Below, in pieces: positions 1-10,053 of a stretch of DNA of 64,000 nt (position 1 is its first letter; each line of letters starts with the position of its first letter). The notes beneath the pieces were generated by a model. It did no database searches. It was not told the origin of the DNA and saw nothing but the letters and a program-made list of their open reading frames with translations. This stretch comes from Actinoplanes couchii (lineage in GTDB: Bacteria; Actinomycetota; Actinomycetes; Mycobacteriales; Micromonosporaceae). The DNA is taken from NCBI RefSeq assembly GCF_016862075.1, contig NZ_BOMG01000041.1, positions 1 through 64,000 on the forward strand, written 5' to 3'. The translations under genes and the position numbers were made by a program.

Positions 1-3000
1 ATTCCAGGTCGCGGCGGTTCCGCCGACCACTGTCGAGAGCGTGATGCGGGGGTTCGCCCACGCGTTCGGCACCGTCGCGGCGGCGCTTGCGGGTCTTATC
101 GCCTTCATCGATCTGGTCGGTGTCGACGGTGCGGGGCCGGTGATCCGGGCCGGCGCGGTTCTGCAGCTGGTACCGATCGCCCTGATGGCCTGGACGGTAT
201 TGTCCCGGCTCACCGTGGCTCGGCGGATCACCTCCGCACTGCTCGTGGTGACCGCAGCGGTAGTCGGCTTCCGCTGGGTGGTCGAGATCAAGATCGGAGC
301 AGACAATTCCGGTTGGCTGCTGACGAGGTTCGCCCTGGTAGCGCTCTTGATCGCCGTCGTCGGCGCCTATCTGCGGCCGCGCCCCTCGCTGGCCGGAGCT
401 ACTTCAACAGCCACCGGCACGATGCCCACGCCCGCAGGTGAAAACGGAGACCACGCCTCAGAAGACGGCAGCGTCCCACGCGCAAAGGCCAACCCCGACG
501 CCATCGATGGCGAAGATCGACCTAGCAGCGAAAGCCAACCTAGCGGTGGCACCCGAGCTAGCAGTGACACCCAAGCTAGCAGTGACACCCGAGCTAGCAG
601 TGACACCCGAGCTAGCGATGAAAGAAAATCTAGCAACGAAAGCCCAGCTAGCGCTGCTGGCGAAGGACACGGAGAGGGCAGAGGTAACGCTCAAGGCGAA
701 GCAGTTGGAGACGGTGAAGCCGATAGGAGCGGCGACAGCGACGCCGCGGCTGGAACTGGTGCGGCTGGAACTGAGGCGGCCGGAACTGAGGCGGCCGGAA
801 CTGGTGCTGGAACTGCAACGGCGCTAACGGGGGCGGCGGGTCCGGCGCGCCCGGCAGGACCGGCAGGGACGGCAGGGACGGCAGGGACGGCAGGGACGGC
901 AGGAGCGCCGCGCCCGGCAGGACCGGCAGGGACGGCAAGTGCGCCGCGCCCGGCAGGACCGGCAGGGACGGCAAGTGCGCCGCAGCCGACGGGGGCGGCG
1001 AACCCGGCAGGTGCAGCAGGCCACGCAGGTGCAGCAGGGCCGGCAGGTGCGGCAGGGCCGGTGCGGGCGGTAGGCGGTTCGCGTGGGGGGCGTGGGCTGT
1101 TGGGGGCTGTTCGGCGGGGTGGTGGGGAGGGGCCCTGGGTGGGGGCGCTCGTTGCTGGGGCGCTTCCGGTTGTGGGGCTGTTTGTTGCTGTTGTTGCCTC
1201 GATGGGACGTAGCTTCGAGATCGCCCGGCCGCTGCTTGATGCTTCGGGTGGGGTGGTTGGTTACGGGCCCGGGGCGGACTCTGTTGTTGCGCTACTCGTG
1301 ACGGCTGTGGCCTATGCGCTGCTTGTTCCTCGGCGGGTGCATGGGGATCTTGCGCTGGGTGTTCTTGGTGGGGTGGGGCTGCTGGTTCCGGCGTCGTTCG
1401 GGCTTGTCTGGTGGTCTGCCGCTGTTGCCGGGATGCTGGTGGCCGCCGTTGCCCTGGGGCGGGCCGCCTGGTCCCGTACCCCTACCGAGTCGGTCTTCCG
1501 GGTTCTGCTCAGTGGCGCGTTCGTCTCCTACGCCGTCCTGATCGGTGCCGGGCGGGCCGAGGTGGTGGCGGCGGTGCTCGGGTCGGTGGTGCTGCTCGGG
1601 GTCGGTGTGGCGCTGGCGGTTCGGGCCGGTGCGCGTGGGCGGGACGTCGGGGCCGGGTCGCTCGTGGTGGGGCTGGTCGCGCTGGGGCCTGCCGTGTGGC
1701 TGGGTCTGCTGGCCGCCGACGCCGACGTGACCACTCAGGTTCGGGCCTCGCTGCTGGTCGCCGTTGTTCTGTGCCTGGTGGCGCATCTGATTGCCCGGGC
1801 GGTTCCGGGGTACGGATTCTATGCGCTCGGGGTCGCCGTGGCCGTTGTGGTCAGTGCTCCGTTGTGGTCGCTGCCCGGGTCGGATCCGGTGGTCTACTAC
1901 GCCGCCGCGGCTCTGGTGCTTGTCGTCGCGCTGATGCCTGCCCCGACGGTTCGTGCCAACGGGCCGGCTGTCGTGCTGGTTCCGGCGATTCTTCCGGCTC
2001 TGGCCCTGCTGGGGCTGACCTTCACGGACGTCGCCGTCGTCGTCTTCGAGCCGTGGACGGCCGCTACCGACATCTGGTCGGATGTCGCGCCGGTGCAGTC
2101 GCCGGTGGCCTGGTCGAGCGTGATCGCCATCGCGGTGGCGGGAGTCGCGGTCGCTCTGGCCCGGCTGCTGACTTTCCCGAGGCCGGCGACGCAGAAAGCG
2201 ACGGCAGAGGAAGCAGTAGCGGAGAAAGCAGCGGCGGCGGAAGCGGGGAGAGCGACGGCGCCTCGGGGCGGCGTACTGGCAAGGACTTTGGCTCCGTTTG
2301 TTGCTCTGCTCGTGCCGTTGGTGCTGGCCGCGGCTGCGGTGCCGTGGCCGGCGATGCCGATTGCGGCCCTGGTCTGCGGGCTGCTCGGGGTGACGGCGGC
2401 GGCGCTGACCTCGGCCCGGCGGATCTCGACGGATCTGGCCGCGGTGCTGTGCGGTGTGCTGGCGGCGGCCGGGGCTGCCGGGTCGCTGGCGGGGCACGGG
2501 GCCACGATCGCGGCGTTCGCGCTGGTCGTGGTGGCCTCCGCGGTGGTCGGCGTGGCCGGTGCCGGTGCGGTGGCGCGGGTGACGGGCTGGACGGCCGGGT
2601 CGGTCGCGCTGGTCGTCGTGGCGTACACCGTCGGTGATCTGATCGATCGCGGTCCGGCCGCTCCGGTGTCCGTCCTGGTGGCGGGCGCCCTGGTGGTGGC
2701 CCTGGAGGCGGTGTTGCGGAGCCGGCGCCCGGCCGAGGCGGACGCCCCGTTCGTGGTGGCGCACTCGGCGGCGCTGATCGCGCTGCTGCTCGCCGATTCG
2801 ACGAGCTGGGCGGCGCACGTGTTGCGGCTGTGGGCGCTGGTGCTGGTGGTGCGGGCGCTGCGGCCGCGGGAGAGCCGGGCGGTCCGGTCCGGGTACGGTC
2901 TGGCCGCGTCCGCGCTGACCCTGATCAGCTGGTGGCTGCTGTTGTGGGAGCGGGACGTGGAGACCGCCGAGGCGTACACGCTGCCGGCGGCCCTGCTGGC

Positions 3001-3397
3001 GCTGGCGGCCGGCTGGCTGGCCCGGCGCGGTCGTCCGGAGCTGCCGTCGTGGTCGGCTTACGGCCCGGCCCTGGCGGCGACGTTCCTGCCGTCACTGGCG
3101 GTGATCGCGTACAGCGCCAGTGACGATCCGCAGTATCTGCGGCGGCTGCTGCTCGGGGTCGGCGCCCTGGTGGTGCTGCTGCTGGGGGCGCGGGCCCGGC
3201 TGCAGGCACCGGTGGTGACCGGTGGCGGGGTGCTGATCCTGGTGGCGTTGCACGAGCTGGTGCAGTTCTGGGATCTGGTGCCGCGCTGGGTTCCGCTGGC
3301 CGTCGGCGGTCTGCTGCTGGTGGGGATCGCGACCACCATCGAGCAGCGCCGCCGGGATCTGGCCCGGTTGAAAGGCGCGATCACCAGGCTGTCATAA
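1..3397 (+). CDS. SCO7613-like giant polytopic membrane protein, 5' end outside window
   Basis: The reading frame is open to base 2, upstream of the first GTG at 41, so the true start probably lies outside the window. The visible 1118+ residues begin with about four membrane segments (residues 1-110). Then comes a roughly 230-residue polar, low-complexity insert rich in Ser/Thr/Asp and then Ala/Gly/Pro, followed by more than 20 hydrophobic segments to the C-terminus. This resembles actinobacterial SCO7613 C-terminal-domain membrane proteins, which often carry an N-terminal zinc ribbon; none is visible here because of the truncation. Function is unknown in the family. A second short hydrophilic Glu/Ala-rich loop (about residues 720-745) splits the transmembrane block. 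Confidence 0.6.
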   Translation, partial: FQVAAVPPTTVESVMRGFAHAFGTVAAALAGLIAFIDLVGVDGAGPVIRAGAVLQLVPIALMAWTVLSRLTVARRITSALLVVTAAVVGFRWVVEIKIGADNSGWLLTRFALVALLIAVVGAYLRPRPSLAGATSTATGTMPTPAGENGDHASEDGSVPRAKANPDAIDGEDRPSSESQPSGGTRASSDTQASSDTRASSDTRASDERKSSNESPASAAGEGHGEGRGNAQGEAVGDGEADRSGDSDAAAGTGAAGTEAAGTEAAGTGAGTATALTGAAGPARPAGPAGTAGTAGTAGTAGAPRPAGPAGTASAPRPAGPAGTASAPQPTGAANPAGAAGHAGAAGPAGAAGPVRAVGGSRGGRGLLGAVRRGGGEGPWVGALVAGALPVVGLFVAVVASMGRSFEIARPLLDASGGVVGYGPGADSVVALLVTAVAYALLVPRRVHGDLALGVLGGVGLLVPASFGLVWWSAAVAGMLVAAVALGRAAWSRTPTESVFRVLLSGAFVSYAVLIGAGRAEVVAAVLGSVVLLGVGVALAVRAGARGRDVGAGSLVVGLVALGPAVWLGLLAADADVTTQVRASLLVAVVLCLVAHLIARAVPGYGFYALGVAVAVVVSAPLWSLPGSDPVVYYAAAALVLVVALMPAPTVRANGPAVVLVPAILPALALLGLTFTDVAVVVFEPWTAATDIWSDVAPVQSPVAWSSVIAIAVAGVAVALARLLTFPRPATQKATAEEAVAEKAAAAEAGRATAPRGGVLARTLAPFVALLVPLVLAAAAVPWPAMPIAALVCGLLGVTAAALTSARRISTDLAAVLCGVLAAAGAAGSLAGHGATIAAFALVVVASAVVGVAGAGAVARVTGWTAGSVALVVVAYTVGDLIDRGPAAPVSVLVAGALVVALEAVLRSRRPAEADAPFVVAHSAALIALLLADSTSWAAHVLRLWALVLVVRALRPRESRAVRSGYGLAASALTLISWWLLLWERDVETAEAYTLPAALLALAAGWLARRGRPELPSWSAYGPALAATFLPSLAVIAYSASDDPQYLRRLLLGVGALVVLLLGARARLQAPVVTGGGVLILVALHELVQFWDLVPRWVPLAVGGLLLVGIATTIEQRRRDLARLKGAITRLS
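521..664 (+). repeat. In-frame 18-bp tandem repeat array
   Basis: About eight 18-bp units, each starting with a variant of CTAGC (first unit at 521). The three central units, at 557, 575 and 593, are nearly identical and contain gctagcagtgacaccc. Each unit adds six residues of the type ASSDTR to the polar insert of the surrounding membrane protein, so length changes by slippage would stay in frame. Confidence 0.85.
841..1070 (+). repeat. In-frame GC-rich tandem repeats (9-bp and 36-bp units)
   Basis: Copies of a 9-bp unit gcagggacg lie near 865-900. They are followed by a 36-bp unit present twice and then partially, starting near 905, and then by degenerate gcaggt-type units. All stay in the reading frame and encode Ala-Gly-Thr and Pro-Ala-Gly-rich sequence. 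Confidence 0.75.
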
Positions 3398-3428
3398 AGC
3401 GATCACCAGGCTGTCATAGAGCCAGGCT
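3377..3428 (+). repeat. 22-bp tandem duplication spanning a stop codon
   Basis: The sequence gcgatcaccaggctgtcata occurs at 3377-3396 and again at 3399-3418, with a third partial copy (ccaggctgtca) at 3422-3432. The stop codon of the membrane protein lies at the end of copy one, and copy two carries another in-frame-looking stop. It looks like a recent slippage duplication at the 3' end. Confidence 0.8.
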
Positions 3429-3429
3429 G

Positions 3430-4074
3430 TCACAGGCCGGGCGGCGGCGGGATCAGTGTCAGGCGATCGAATTCGTCGTGGGTCAGGGCTGGCACCGGTA
3501 ACGGGGTGAGCCCTGGCCGCGCCCGCAGCCCGTCCAGGATCAGGGTGAGGTAGCGCGGGTAGAGGCCGGACCGGACCGGTTCGGCGAAGACGTCGACGAC
3601 CCCGAGCATCATCTCGATGATCGGCAGGTCGGTGGGGGCGGCGTCGGGGCGGAGCACCCCGGCGTCCTGGGCGCGCCGGACGACGGCTTCCATCGCGGGG
3701 ACGAAGCGTTCCCGGATCTGGGCCATCCGGTCGTCGCGGCCGTAGTTGCGGAACACCACCTCGCGCAGGCCCCGGTCGGCGGCCATCTGTTCGCTGAACG
3801 CGGTGACCATGCCGACGAACCCGTCCCAGGTGTCGACCCGGTGCAGGGACGATGTGGCGAAATGCACCATCCGGTCGAGCTGGTCCTCGAACAGCGCCTC
3901 GACCAGCGCCTCCTTGTTGGCGAACCGGCGGTAGGCGGTGCCGACGCCGACTCCGGCGTGCCTGGCGATCTCGTCGAGGGTGACGTCGAGCCCGCGTCTG
4001 GCGAAGACCTCGCGGGCCGCCTGGAGCAGCAGTTCGCGGTTGCGGGCTGCGTCGGCGCGCAGGGGGCGGGGCAT
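3430..4074 (-). CDS. TetR/AcrR family transcriptional regulator
   Basis: 214 residues, ATG start. The N-terminus (residues 10-60) is a typical TetR helix-turn-helix: the DEIARHAGVGVGTAYRRF segment is diagnostic, with the recognition helix near residues 38-50. The C-terminal ligand domain is variable and gives no ligand. It is divergent from the DHA2 efflux gene 91 bp away, with inverted repeats between, the classical arrangement of a local repressor controlling itself and the exporter. Family knowledge: binding of an exported compound releases the repressor. That this protein acts on the adjacent pump is inference. Confidence 0.9.
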   Translation of the reverse strand: MPRPLRADAARNRELLLQAAREVFARRGLDVTLDEIARHAGVGVGTAYRRFANKEALVEALFEDQLDRMVHFATSSLHRVDTWDGFVGMVTAFSEQMAADRGLREVVFRNYGRDDRMAQIRERFVPAMEAVVRRAQDAGVLRPDAAPTDLPIIEMMLGVVDVFAEPVRSGLYPRYLTLILDGLRARPGLTPLPVPALTHDEFDRLTLIPPPPGL

Positions 4075-4092
4075 GGAGACGATCCTAACAAC

Positions 4093-4160
4093 CGGAGACT
4101 TCTTCTCCGCTTAGTGCTAGGTTCGCTTAACCGGAGACGCCGTCTCCACAAAAACGGAGA
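4093..4160. promoter_or_regulatory. Candidate TetR operators in the divergent promoter
   Basis: Two inverted repeats built from the same hexamer lie between the divergent genes: cggaga-N5-tctccg at 4093-4109 and ggagac-N3-gtctcc at 4133-4147. A third direct copy, cggaga at 4155-4160, overlaps the ribosome-binding site of the transporter. The repetition of one half-site and the position suggest repressor binding. No footprint is available, so assignment to the neighbouring TetR protein is inference. Confidence 0.6.
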
Positions 4161-4165
4161 CCCCC

Positions 4166-5674
4166 ATGCCACCCAACTTCCTGCTCGTGTACGCCGCACT
4201 CCTGGTCGCGATGCTGCTCGGCGCCCTCGACCAGACCATCTTCAGCACCGCGCTGCCGACCATCGTCGGCGAGTTGCACGGCCTGGAACACATGGCGTGG
4301 GTGACCACCGCCTACATCCTGGCCGCCACCATCGGCATGCCGGTCTACGGCAAACTCGGCGACCTGATCGGCCACAAGATCGTGTTCGTGGCCGCGATCG
4401 GCTTCTTCGTCGCCGGATCGGTCGTCGCCGCCCTCGCCGGCGGCATGCCCGCCCTGATCACCGGCCGGGCACTGCAGGGCCTCGGCGGCGGCGGACTGAT
4501 GATCATCTCGCAGGCGATCGTGGCCGACCTGGTCCCGCCCCGCGAACGCGCCAAGTTCCTCGCCCCGATGGGCGCCGTCTTCGGCATCGCCTCGGTGGCC
4601 GGCCCGCTGCTCGGCGGCTGGTTCACCGACCAGCACTCGTGGCGGTGGGCGTTCTGGATCAACGTGCCGCTCGGCGCCGTCGCCATCGGCGTCGCCCTGT
4701 TCGCGCTCCGCCTGCCCCGCCGGAACCGGACCGTGCGCCTGGACTACCCGGGCACCGCACTGATGGCCGTCGCGGTCACCTGCACCGTCCTGTTCGCCAC
4801 CTGGGGCGGCACCGAATACGACTGGTCCGACCCGATCATTCTCGGACTCGGAGCCGCGGCGGTCGCCACGTGGGCGGCGTTCCTGCTGTCACAGCGCAGC
4901 GCCGCCGAACCGATCATCCCGCTGCACTTGTTCCGCAATTCGATCTTCGTGGTGGCCACCCTGCTCGGCATGCTGGTGGTCGGCGTGGCGATGTTCGCGA
5001 TCGTCGGTTATCTGCCCACCTACCTGCAGATGGTCTACGGCGTGTCGGCCACCGAATCAGGCCTGCTGATGCTCCCGATGGTGGTCGGCATCATGGCCAC
5101 CGCGCTCACCTCCGGGGCACTGCTCGGACGCACCGGAAAATACAAGATCTATCCCATTGCCGGTACGGGGTTACTGATCGTTTTCGCCGCCCTCGTCTCC
5201 CGGATCGGCATCGACACCCCACTGTGGGTGATCTGCGCCTACCTGGTGATCGCCGGCGCCGGCATCGGCCTGATGATGCAGACCCTGGTCCTGGCCGTGC
5301 AGAACGCCTTCCCGCAGAGCGAGGTCGGCACCGTGACGTCGGCCAACAACTTCTTCCGCGAGATCGGCGCCACCCTGGGCACCGCCGTCGTCGGAGCCGT
5401 CTTCGCCAGCCGCCTCACCGACCGGCTCGCCACCGCCCTCCCGACCGGCGGCGCCCTGACCGACAGCCACTCCCTGACACCGGCCCTGGTCCGGGCCCTG
5501 CCCGAGACGGTCCGCGAAGCCGTGGTCACCGCGTACGCCGACGCCCTGGTCCCGATCTTCGGCTACCTGATCCCGGTGCTGGTGGCCGGCCTGATCCTGG
5601 CCTTCACCCTGAAGGAGAAGCCGCTGGCCACCCGCGCCGAGGACCCGGAACCGGCGGCGCCCCAGCCGGTGTGA
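4166..5674 (+). CDS. DHA2-family (EmrB/QacA-type, 14-TM) MFS drug exporter
   Basis: 502 residues with ATG and ribosome-binding site ggaga 6 nt upstream. Motif C-type and DHA2 signatures are visible: LDQTIFSTALPTI in TM1, GKLGDLIGHK in the TM2-3 loop, GRALQGLGGGG in TM4 and GPLLGGWF in TM5. These are characteristic of proton-coupled drug:H+ antiporters with 14 membrane segments. It lies in the cytoplasmic membrane. Substrate cannot be read from sequence. It is divergent from a TetR gene and convergent with the nitrate reductase gene downstream. Confidence 0.9.
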   Translation: MPPNFLLVYAALLVAMLLGALDQTIFSTALPTIVGELHGLEHMAWVTTAYILAATIGMPVYGKLGDLIGHKIVFVAAIGFFVAGSVVAALAGGMPALITGRALQGLGGGGLMIISQAIVADLVPPRERAKFLAPMGAVFGIASVAGPLLGGWFTDQHSWRWAFWINVPLGAVAIGVALFALRLPRRNRTVRLDYPGTALMAVAVTCTVLFATWGGTEYDWSDPIILGLGAAAVATWAAFLLSQRSAAEPIIPLHLFRNSIFVVATLLGMLVVGVAMFAIVGYLPTYLQMVYGVSATESGLLMLPMVVGIMATALTSGALLGRTGKYKIYPIAGTGLLIVFAALVSRIGIDTPLWVICAYLVIAGAGIGLMMQTLVLAVQNAFPQSEVGTVTSANNFFREIGATLGTAVVGAVFASRLTDRLATALPTGGALTDSHSLTPALVRALPETVREAVVTAYADALVPIFGYLIPVLVAGLILAFTLKEKPLATRAEDPEPAAPQPV

Positions 5675-5722
5675 CGGGCCCGGACACGTCGACGGCTGCG
5701 CCGGCGGAGGAGCCGACCGGCG

Positions 5723-8700
5723 TCAGTAGACGTCGCGGGCGTAACGCTTGTCGGTGGTCAGTTGTTTGACGTAGGTGCGGGCCTCGTCCTCGGACAGGCG
5801 GCCGTGGTTGACGGCTATCTCGTGCAGGGCCCGGTCGACGTCGCGGGCCATCCGGATGGCGTCGCCGCACACGTAGAAGTGGGCGCCCGCCTGCAACCAC
5901 GCCCACAGCTGGGCACCCTTCTCCCGCATCCGGTCCTGGACGTAGACCTTGGTGCGCTGGTCGCGGGAGAACGCCACGTCCAGGCGGCTCAGGATGCCGT
6001 CGTCGCGGAGGGCGGCCAGCTCGGTGGCGTAGTAGTCGTCGGTGCTGCTGCGCTGTTCGCCGAAGAACAGCCAGTTGCCGCCGGGGGCGCCGGTGGCCTG
6101 GCGCTCCTCCAGGAAACCGAGGAACGGGGCCACCCCGGTACCCGGACCGACCATGATCATCGGCGTGTTGGGGTCGGCGGGCGGGCGGAAGTGCGGGGCC
6201 CGTTGCACGTACACCGGGATCTCGGTGCCGGCCGGCGCGTCGGCCAGGTGGGTGGAGCAGACACCCTTGCGGGAGCGGCCGGTCAGGTTGTCGAAACGGA
6301 TCACCGAGACGGTCAGGCTGACCAGGGCGGGATCGGTCAGCGGGGTGGAGCAGATCGAGTACTGCCGGGGCTGCAGCCGTTTCAGCACCCCGGCCCAGTC
6401 GGCGGCGGTGGCGTCGACCCGGTGTTCGGTGAGCACGTCGACGGCCTGCCGGCCCCAGCTCCACTTCGCGAGTTCGCCCTTGTTGTCGGCGCGCAGCAGG
6501 GTCTTGAGCCGGCCGGAGCCGCCCCGGTCGGCCACGAACCGCAGCAGCCCCGGGGTGATCCGGGTGATGTCCAGGTGCCGGCTGAGCGCGTCGGCGAGCG
6601 GCACGGTCCCGACCCGGTCCACCTCGATCGTGGTGTCCCCGTCCAGCCCGGTCACGTCCAGGAACTCCTCGACCAGCGACGGACAGTTGACCGGCCAGAC
6701 CCCGAGCGCGTCCCCGGCCGCATAGCCGAGCTGTCCCCCGGTGTCGAAGGTGAACCGCCGAACCTCCTTCCCGGACCCGTCCCGGCTGAGCAGCCGATTC
6801 CCGACGAGCACCGCGTCGATGGGAGCCGCTTTGCCGGAAGGCGCGAGGGCGGAAGGCGCGAGGGCGGAAGGCGCGAGGGCGGAAGGCGCGAGGGCGGAAG
6901 GCGCGAGGGCGATGGCGGACGCGGGGGTCAGGGCGGACGCGGGGGTCGGGGCAGTCGCGGAGGTCGGGGCGGGCACGGAGGTCAGGGCGGCCAGGACTGA
7001 GGAGAGCCAGCCGTCGGCGGTTTCGGTGAAGTCGGGTTCGCAGTCGGCGCGCGGGGCCAGCCGGACCGCGCCCAACTCGGCCAGGCGTTCGTCGAGTCGG
7101 CGGCCGTGGCCGCAGAAGTCGTCGTAGTTGGAGTCGCCGAAGGCCAGGACCGCGTACCGGCGCCCGTCCAGCCGGGGCGCCGCGTCACCGGCGAGCGAGT
7201 CCCAGAACCCGGTCCCGTTGTCGGGCGCGTCCCCGTCCCCGAAGGTGCTGGTCACCACGAGCAGGTCGGCTCCGGGATCGAGCAGGTCGGCGGCCGGCCC
7301 GTCCATCCCGAGCACACTCACCCGCCGCCCGGTCTGCGCCAGCCGCCCGGCCACGGTGGACGCGAACTCCTCGGCGTTCCCGGTCTGCGAGGCCCACAGA
7401 ACCTGCAGCCGCCCGGCCTCCACACCGGAAGATCCGGAAGATCCAAACCTTTCCCGACCTTGCGCCGGTACGTCGGACAACAGCCCCGCAAGCAACCCGT
7501 TCACCCACATGGCCGTGGCCGGGTCGAACGGCGCCGTCGCGGGAAGCACCGGCGGCCCCGACCGGGTCACCGCCCCGGCCAGCAGCCCGGCAAGGTAACG
7601 CCGCTGCCCTTCATCCAGCACCGGCGGCGAAGGATCAAGCCCGAGCCAGGCGTGCAGCCCCCCGCCGCCCGGAAGAGCAGGCTCCGCCGCCCCACCGCCG
7701 AGGAAAGCGAAGTCCGCCGCCGCGCCGCCAGGGAAGGCAGGATCCGCCGCCCCTCCGCTCGGGAAAGCGAAGTCCGATCCCTCGTCGGTCGAGGAAGCGA
7801 GATTCGGCGTGGTGGGGTTCGGGTGGGTGGGGGCGACCCGGGTCAGGGACACCGCGCACACCTTGAGTTCCGGCTGGTAGGAGAGCGGGTCGACGGCGTC
7901 GCTGGTGACGGCGTTGACACTGACGTACTCGCCGAAGAGGTCGTTCCAGTGCATGGGCGCGAAGCAGTTTCCGGGCATCACCCGGTCGGTGAGCACGGCG
8001 GGCAGCACCGCGCGCCCGCGGCGGGACGCGATCTCCACCTGGTCGCCGGCGACGATGCCGGACGTGGCCGCGTCGGACGGGTTGATCTCCAGGAACGGGG
8101 CCGGGTTCAGCCGGTTCAGTTTGGCGATCTTCCAGGTCTTGGTCATGGTGTGCCACTGGTGCTGGAGACGGCCGGTGTTGAGCACGAACGGATAGTCGTC
8201 GTCGGGCAGCTCGGCGGGATCGGTGTGTGGCCGGGCGAAGAAGACGGCCCGGCCGGAGGCGGTGGCGAATCGCAGGCCGGCGCCGGTGCGGTACCGGATC
8301 GGGTTGCGGGACGGGCCCCCGGCGGCGGCCGGCCACTGGACCGGGCCGCGGTGGAGCCGTTCGTACGTGACGCCGCTCAGGTCGTACCCAGTCGTCGGGT
8401 TGGTGAAGGTTTTGATCTCGTCGAGGATCTCCGCCGCCGAACCGTAGGCGAAGGACGCGCCGTAACCCATTTCGGTCGCGACCCGGGCGATGATCTGCCA
8501 GTCGGGCAGGGCGTCGCCGGGTGCGGGCACGACCGGATGGACCAGAGTGAGATTGCGCTCCGAGTTGATCATGATGCCGTCCGCCTCGGACCACATCGCC
8601 GCGGGCAGCGCGATGTCGGCGTAGGCGTTGGTCTCGGTCTCGGCGAACGCGTCCTGGGTGACGACCAGCTCGGCCGTCTCCAGACCGGCGATCACGGTGC

Positions 8701-9994
8701 GCCGGTTGCCGACCGACGCGACCGGGTTGGTGCAGACGATCCAGCAGGCCTTGATCTTCCCGGCGGCCATCTGTTCGAACATGTCGACGGTGCCCCGGCC
8801 GACCTCGGTGCGCAGCGTCCCGGCGGGCCGGCCCCACGCCTGTTCGGTGAACGCGCGGTCCGCCGGGACCAGCACCGACCGCTGGCCGGGCAGGCCGGGG
8901 CCCATGTAACCCATCTCCCGGCCGCCCATCGCGTTCGGCTGGCCGGTGAGGGAGAACGGCCCGCTGCCGGTACGACAGATCGCGCCGGTCGCCAGATGCA
9001 GGTTGATCAGGGCGTTCGTGTTCCAGGTGCCGTGTGTGCTCTGGTTCAGGCCCATGGTCCAGAGGCTGACCCAGTTGCCCGACGTGCCGATCCACGTGGC
9101 CGCGGTGCGGATGTCCTTTTCGGTCAGGCCGGTGATCTCGGCGACCCTGTCCGGTGGGTAGTCGGCGAGGAATTCCGGCATCGCCGCCCAACCCTCGGTG
9201 TGCGCGGCGATGAAGTCCGGGTCGACGTACCCGGCGGCCAGGAGCAGGTGCAGCAGGCCGTTGAGCAGGGCCAGGTCGGTGCCGGGCCGGATCGGCAGGA
9301 AGAGGTCGGCCTTGTCGGCGGTGGCGGTGCGCCGCGGGTCGACCACGATCAGCCGGGCGCCCGCCTTGACCCGCTCCATCATCCGCAGGAACAGGATCGG
9401 GTGGCAGTCGGCCATGTTCGACCCGATGACCAGGTACGTGTCGGCGTGGTCGAGATCGTCGTACGACCCGGGCGGCCCGTCCGCACCCAGCGACAGCTTG
9501 TAACCGGTGCCCGCACTGGCCATGCACAGTCGTGAGTTGGACTCGATGTTGTTGGTCCCGATGAAGCCCTTGACCAGCTTGTTCGCCAGGTACTGGGCTT
9601 CCAGGGTCATCTGCCCGGACACGTACATCGCGAACGCGTCCGGCCCGTGCTCGTCGACGATCGCGCGCAACCGCCGGGCGGTCTCGGTGATCGCCGCGCC
9701 GATCGGGGCGGGGGCGGGGGCGCCGCCCCGATCGGCCCGGATCAGCGCGCTGTCCAGACGGCCGGGCGCGGCGAGCAGGTCCGCGCTGGTGGCGCCCTTG
9801 GTGCAGAGCCGGCCGGAGTTCGCGGGATGGTCCCGGTCTCCGGCCGCCTTGATCACCGTCAGCCGGCCGTCACGGCGCCCGACGTCGAGCACCATGCCGC
9901 AGCCGACGCCGCAGTAGCCGCATACGGTTCGCACCTGGGTGACATCGGCATCCACGCTCCCGAGCCTAGGAAGACGCGGTTTCCGCCGGGTCAC
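5723..9994 (-). CDS. Fused assimilatory nitrate reductase-diflavin (CysJ-like) reductase
   Basis: 1423 residues. Residues 1-735 form a molybdopterin oxidoreductase of the NasA/NarB type: a 4Fe-4S site from Cys25, Cys28, Cys32 and Cys64, then Mo-bisMGD domains. A repetitive linker follows (about 740-860). Next is a flavodoxin-like FMN domain (about 862-1005, with an SQTGNAEEF phosphate loop), a second Ala-Pro-rich linker, and FAD/NADPH domains of the sulfite-reductase flavoprotein type ending in a C-terminal aromatic Tyr. The architecture would carry electrons from NADPH via FAD and FMN to Fe-S and Mo to reduce nitrate in one chain. Similar fusions are annotated in other actinobacteria. Start is uncertain: GTG at 9994 lacks a clear ribosome-binding site; GTG at 9955 (residue 14) follows gggag closely. 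Confidence 0.88.
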   Translation of the reverse strand: MTRRKPRLPRLGSVDADVTQVRTVCGYCGVGCGMVLDVGRRDGRLTVIKAAGDRDHPANSGRLCTKGATSADLLAAPGRLDSALIRADRGGAPAPAPIGAAITETARRLRAIVDEHGPDAFAMYVSGQMTLEAQYLANKLVKGFIGTNNIESNSRLCMASAGTGYKLSLGADGPPGSYDDLDHADTYLVIGSNMADCHPILFLRMMERVKAGARLIVVDPRRTATADKADLFLPIRPGTDLALLNGLLHLLLAAGYVDPDFIAAHTEGWAAMPEFLADYPPDRVAEITGLTEKDIRTAATWIGTSGNWVSLWTMGLNQSTHGTWNTNALINLHLATGAICRTGSGPFSLTGQPNAMGGREMGYMGPGLPGQRSVLVPADRAFTEQAWGRPAGTLRTEVGRGTVDMFEQMAAGKIKACWIVCTNPVASVGNRRTVIAGLETAELVVTQDAFAETETNAYADIALPAAMWSEADGIMINSERNLTLVHPVVPAPGDALPDWQIIARVATEMGYGASFAYGSAAEILDEIKTFTNPTTGYDLSGVTYERLHRGPVQWPAAAGGPSRNPIRYRTGAGLRFATASGRAVFFARPHTDPAELPDDDYPFVLNTGRLQHQWHTMTKTWKIAKLNRLNPAPFLEINPSDAATSGIVAGDQVEIASRRGRAVLPAVLTDRVMPGNCFAPMHWNDLFGEYVSVNAVTSDAVDPLSYQPELKVCAVSLTRVAPTHPNPTTPNLASSTDEGSDFAFPSGGAADPAFPGGAAADFAFLGGGAAEPALPGGGGLHAWLGLDPSPPVLDEGQRRYLAGLLAGAVTRSGPPVLPATAPFDPATAMWVNGLLAGLLSDVPAQGRERFGSSGSSGVEAGRLQVLWASQTGNAEEFASTVAGRLAQTGRRVSVLGMDGPAADLLDPGADLLVVTSTFGDGDAPDNGTGFWDSLAGDAAPRLDGRRYAVLAFGDSNYDDFCGHGRRLDERLAELGAVRLAPRADCEPDFTETADGWLSSVLAALTSVPAPTSATAPTPASALTPASAIALAPSALAPSALAPSALAPSALAPSGKAAPIDAVLVGNRLLSRDGSGKEVRRFTFDTGGQLGYAAGDALGVWPVNCPSLVEEFLDVTGLDGDTTIEVDRVGTVPLADALSRHLDITRITPGLLRFVADRGGSGRLKTLLRADNKGELAKWSWGRQAVDVLTEHRVDATAADWAGVLKRLQPRQYSICSTPLTDPALVSLTVSVIRFDNLTGRSRKGVCSTHLADAPAGTEIPVYVQRAPHFRPPADPNTPMIMVGPGTGVAPFLGFLEERQATGAPGGNWLFFGEQRSSTDDYYATELAALRDDGILSRLDVAFSRDQRTKVYVQDRMREKGAQLWAWLQAGAHFYVCGDAIRMARDVDRALHEIAVNHGRLSEDEARTYVKQLTTDKRYARDVY
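6836..6910. repeat. 15-bp tandem repeat, five identical copies
   Basis: The unit ggaaggcgcgagggc is repeated five times without change (6836, 6851, 6866, 6881, 6896). On the minus strand it encodes a five-residue Ala-Pro-Ser-Ala-Leu hinge between the FMN and FAD domains of the nitrate reductase fusion. Slippage would alter hinge length without breaking the frame. Confidence 0.9.
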
Positions 9995-10053
9995 TGTGAA
10001 GTGCGCCGGGGATTACCCCGGCCTCACGTCGTGATCCCCGTCGTTGTGAGCCG

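Noticed and set aside
1292-2818. Long antisense and alternate-frame open frames across high-GC genes
   Set aside because: Arg/Pro/Gly/Ala-rich translations opposite well-supported genes are GC-bias shadows; none has domains or a ribosome-binding site.
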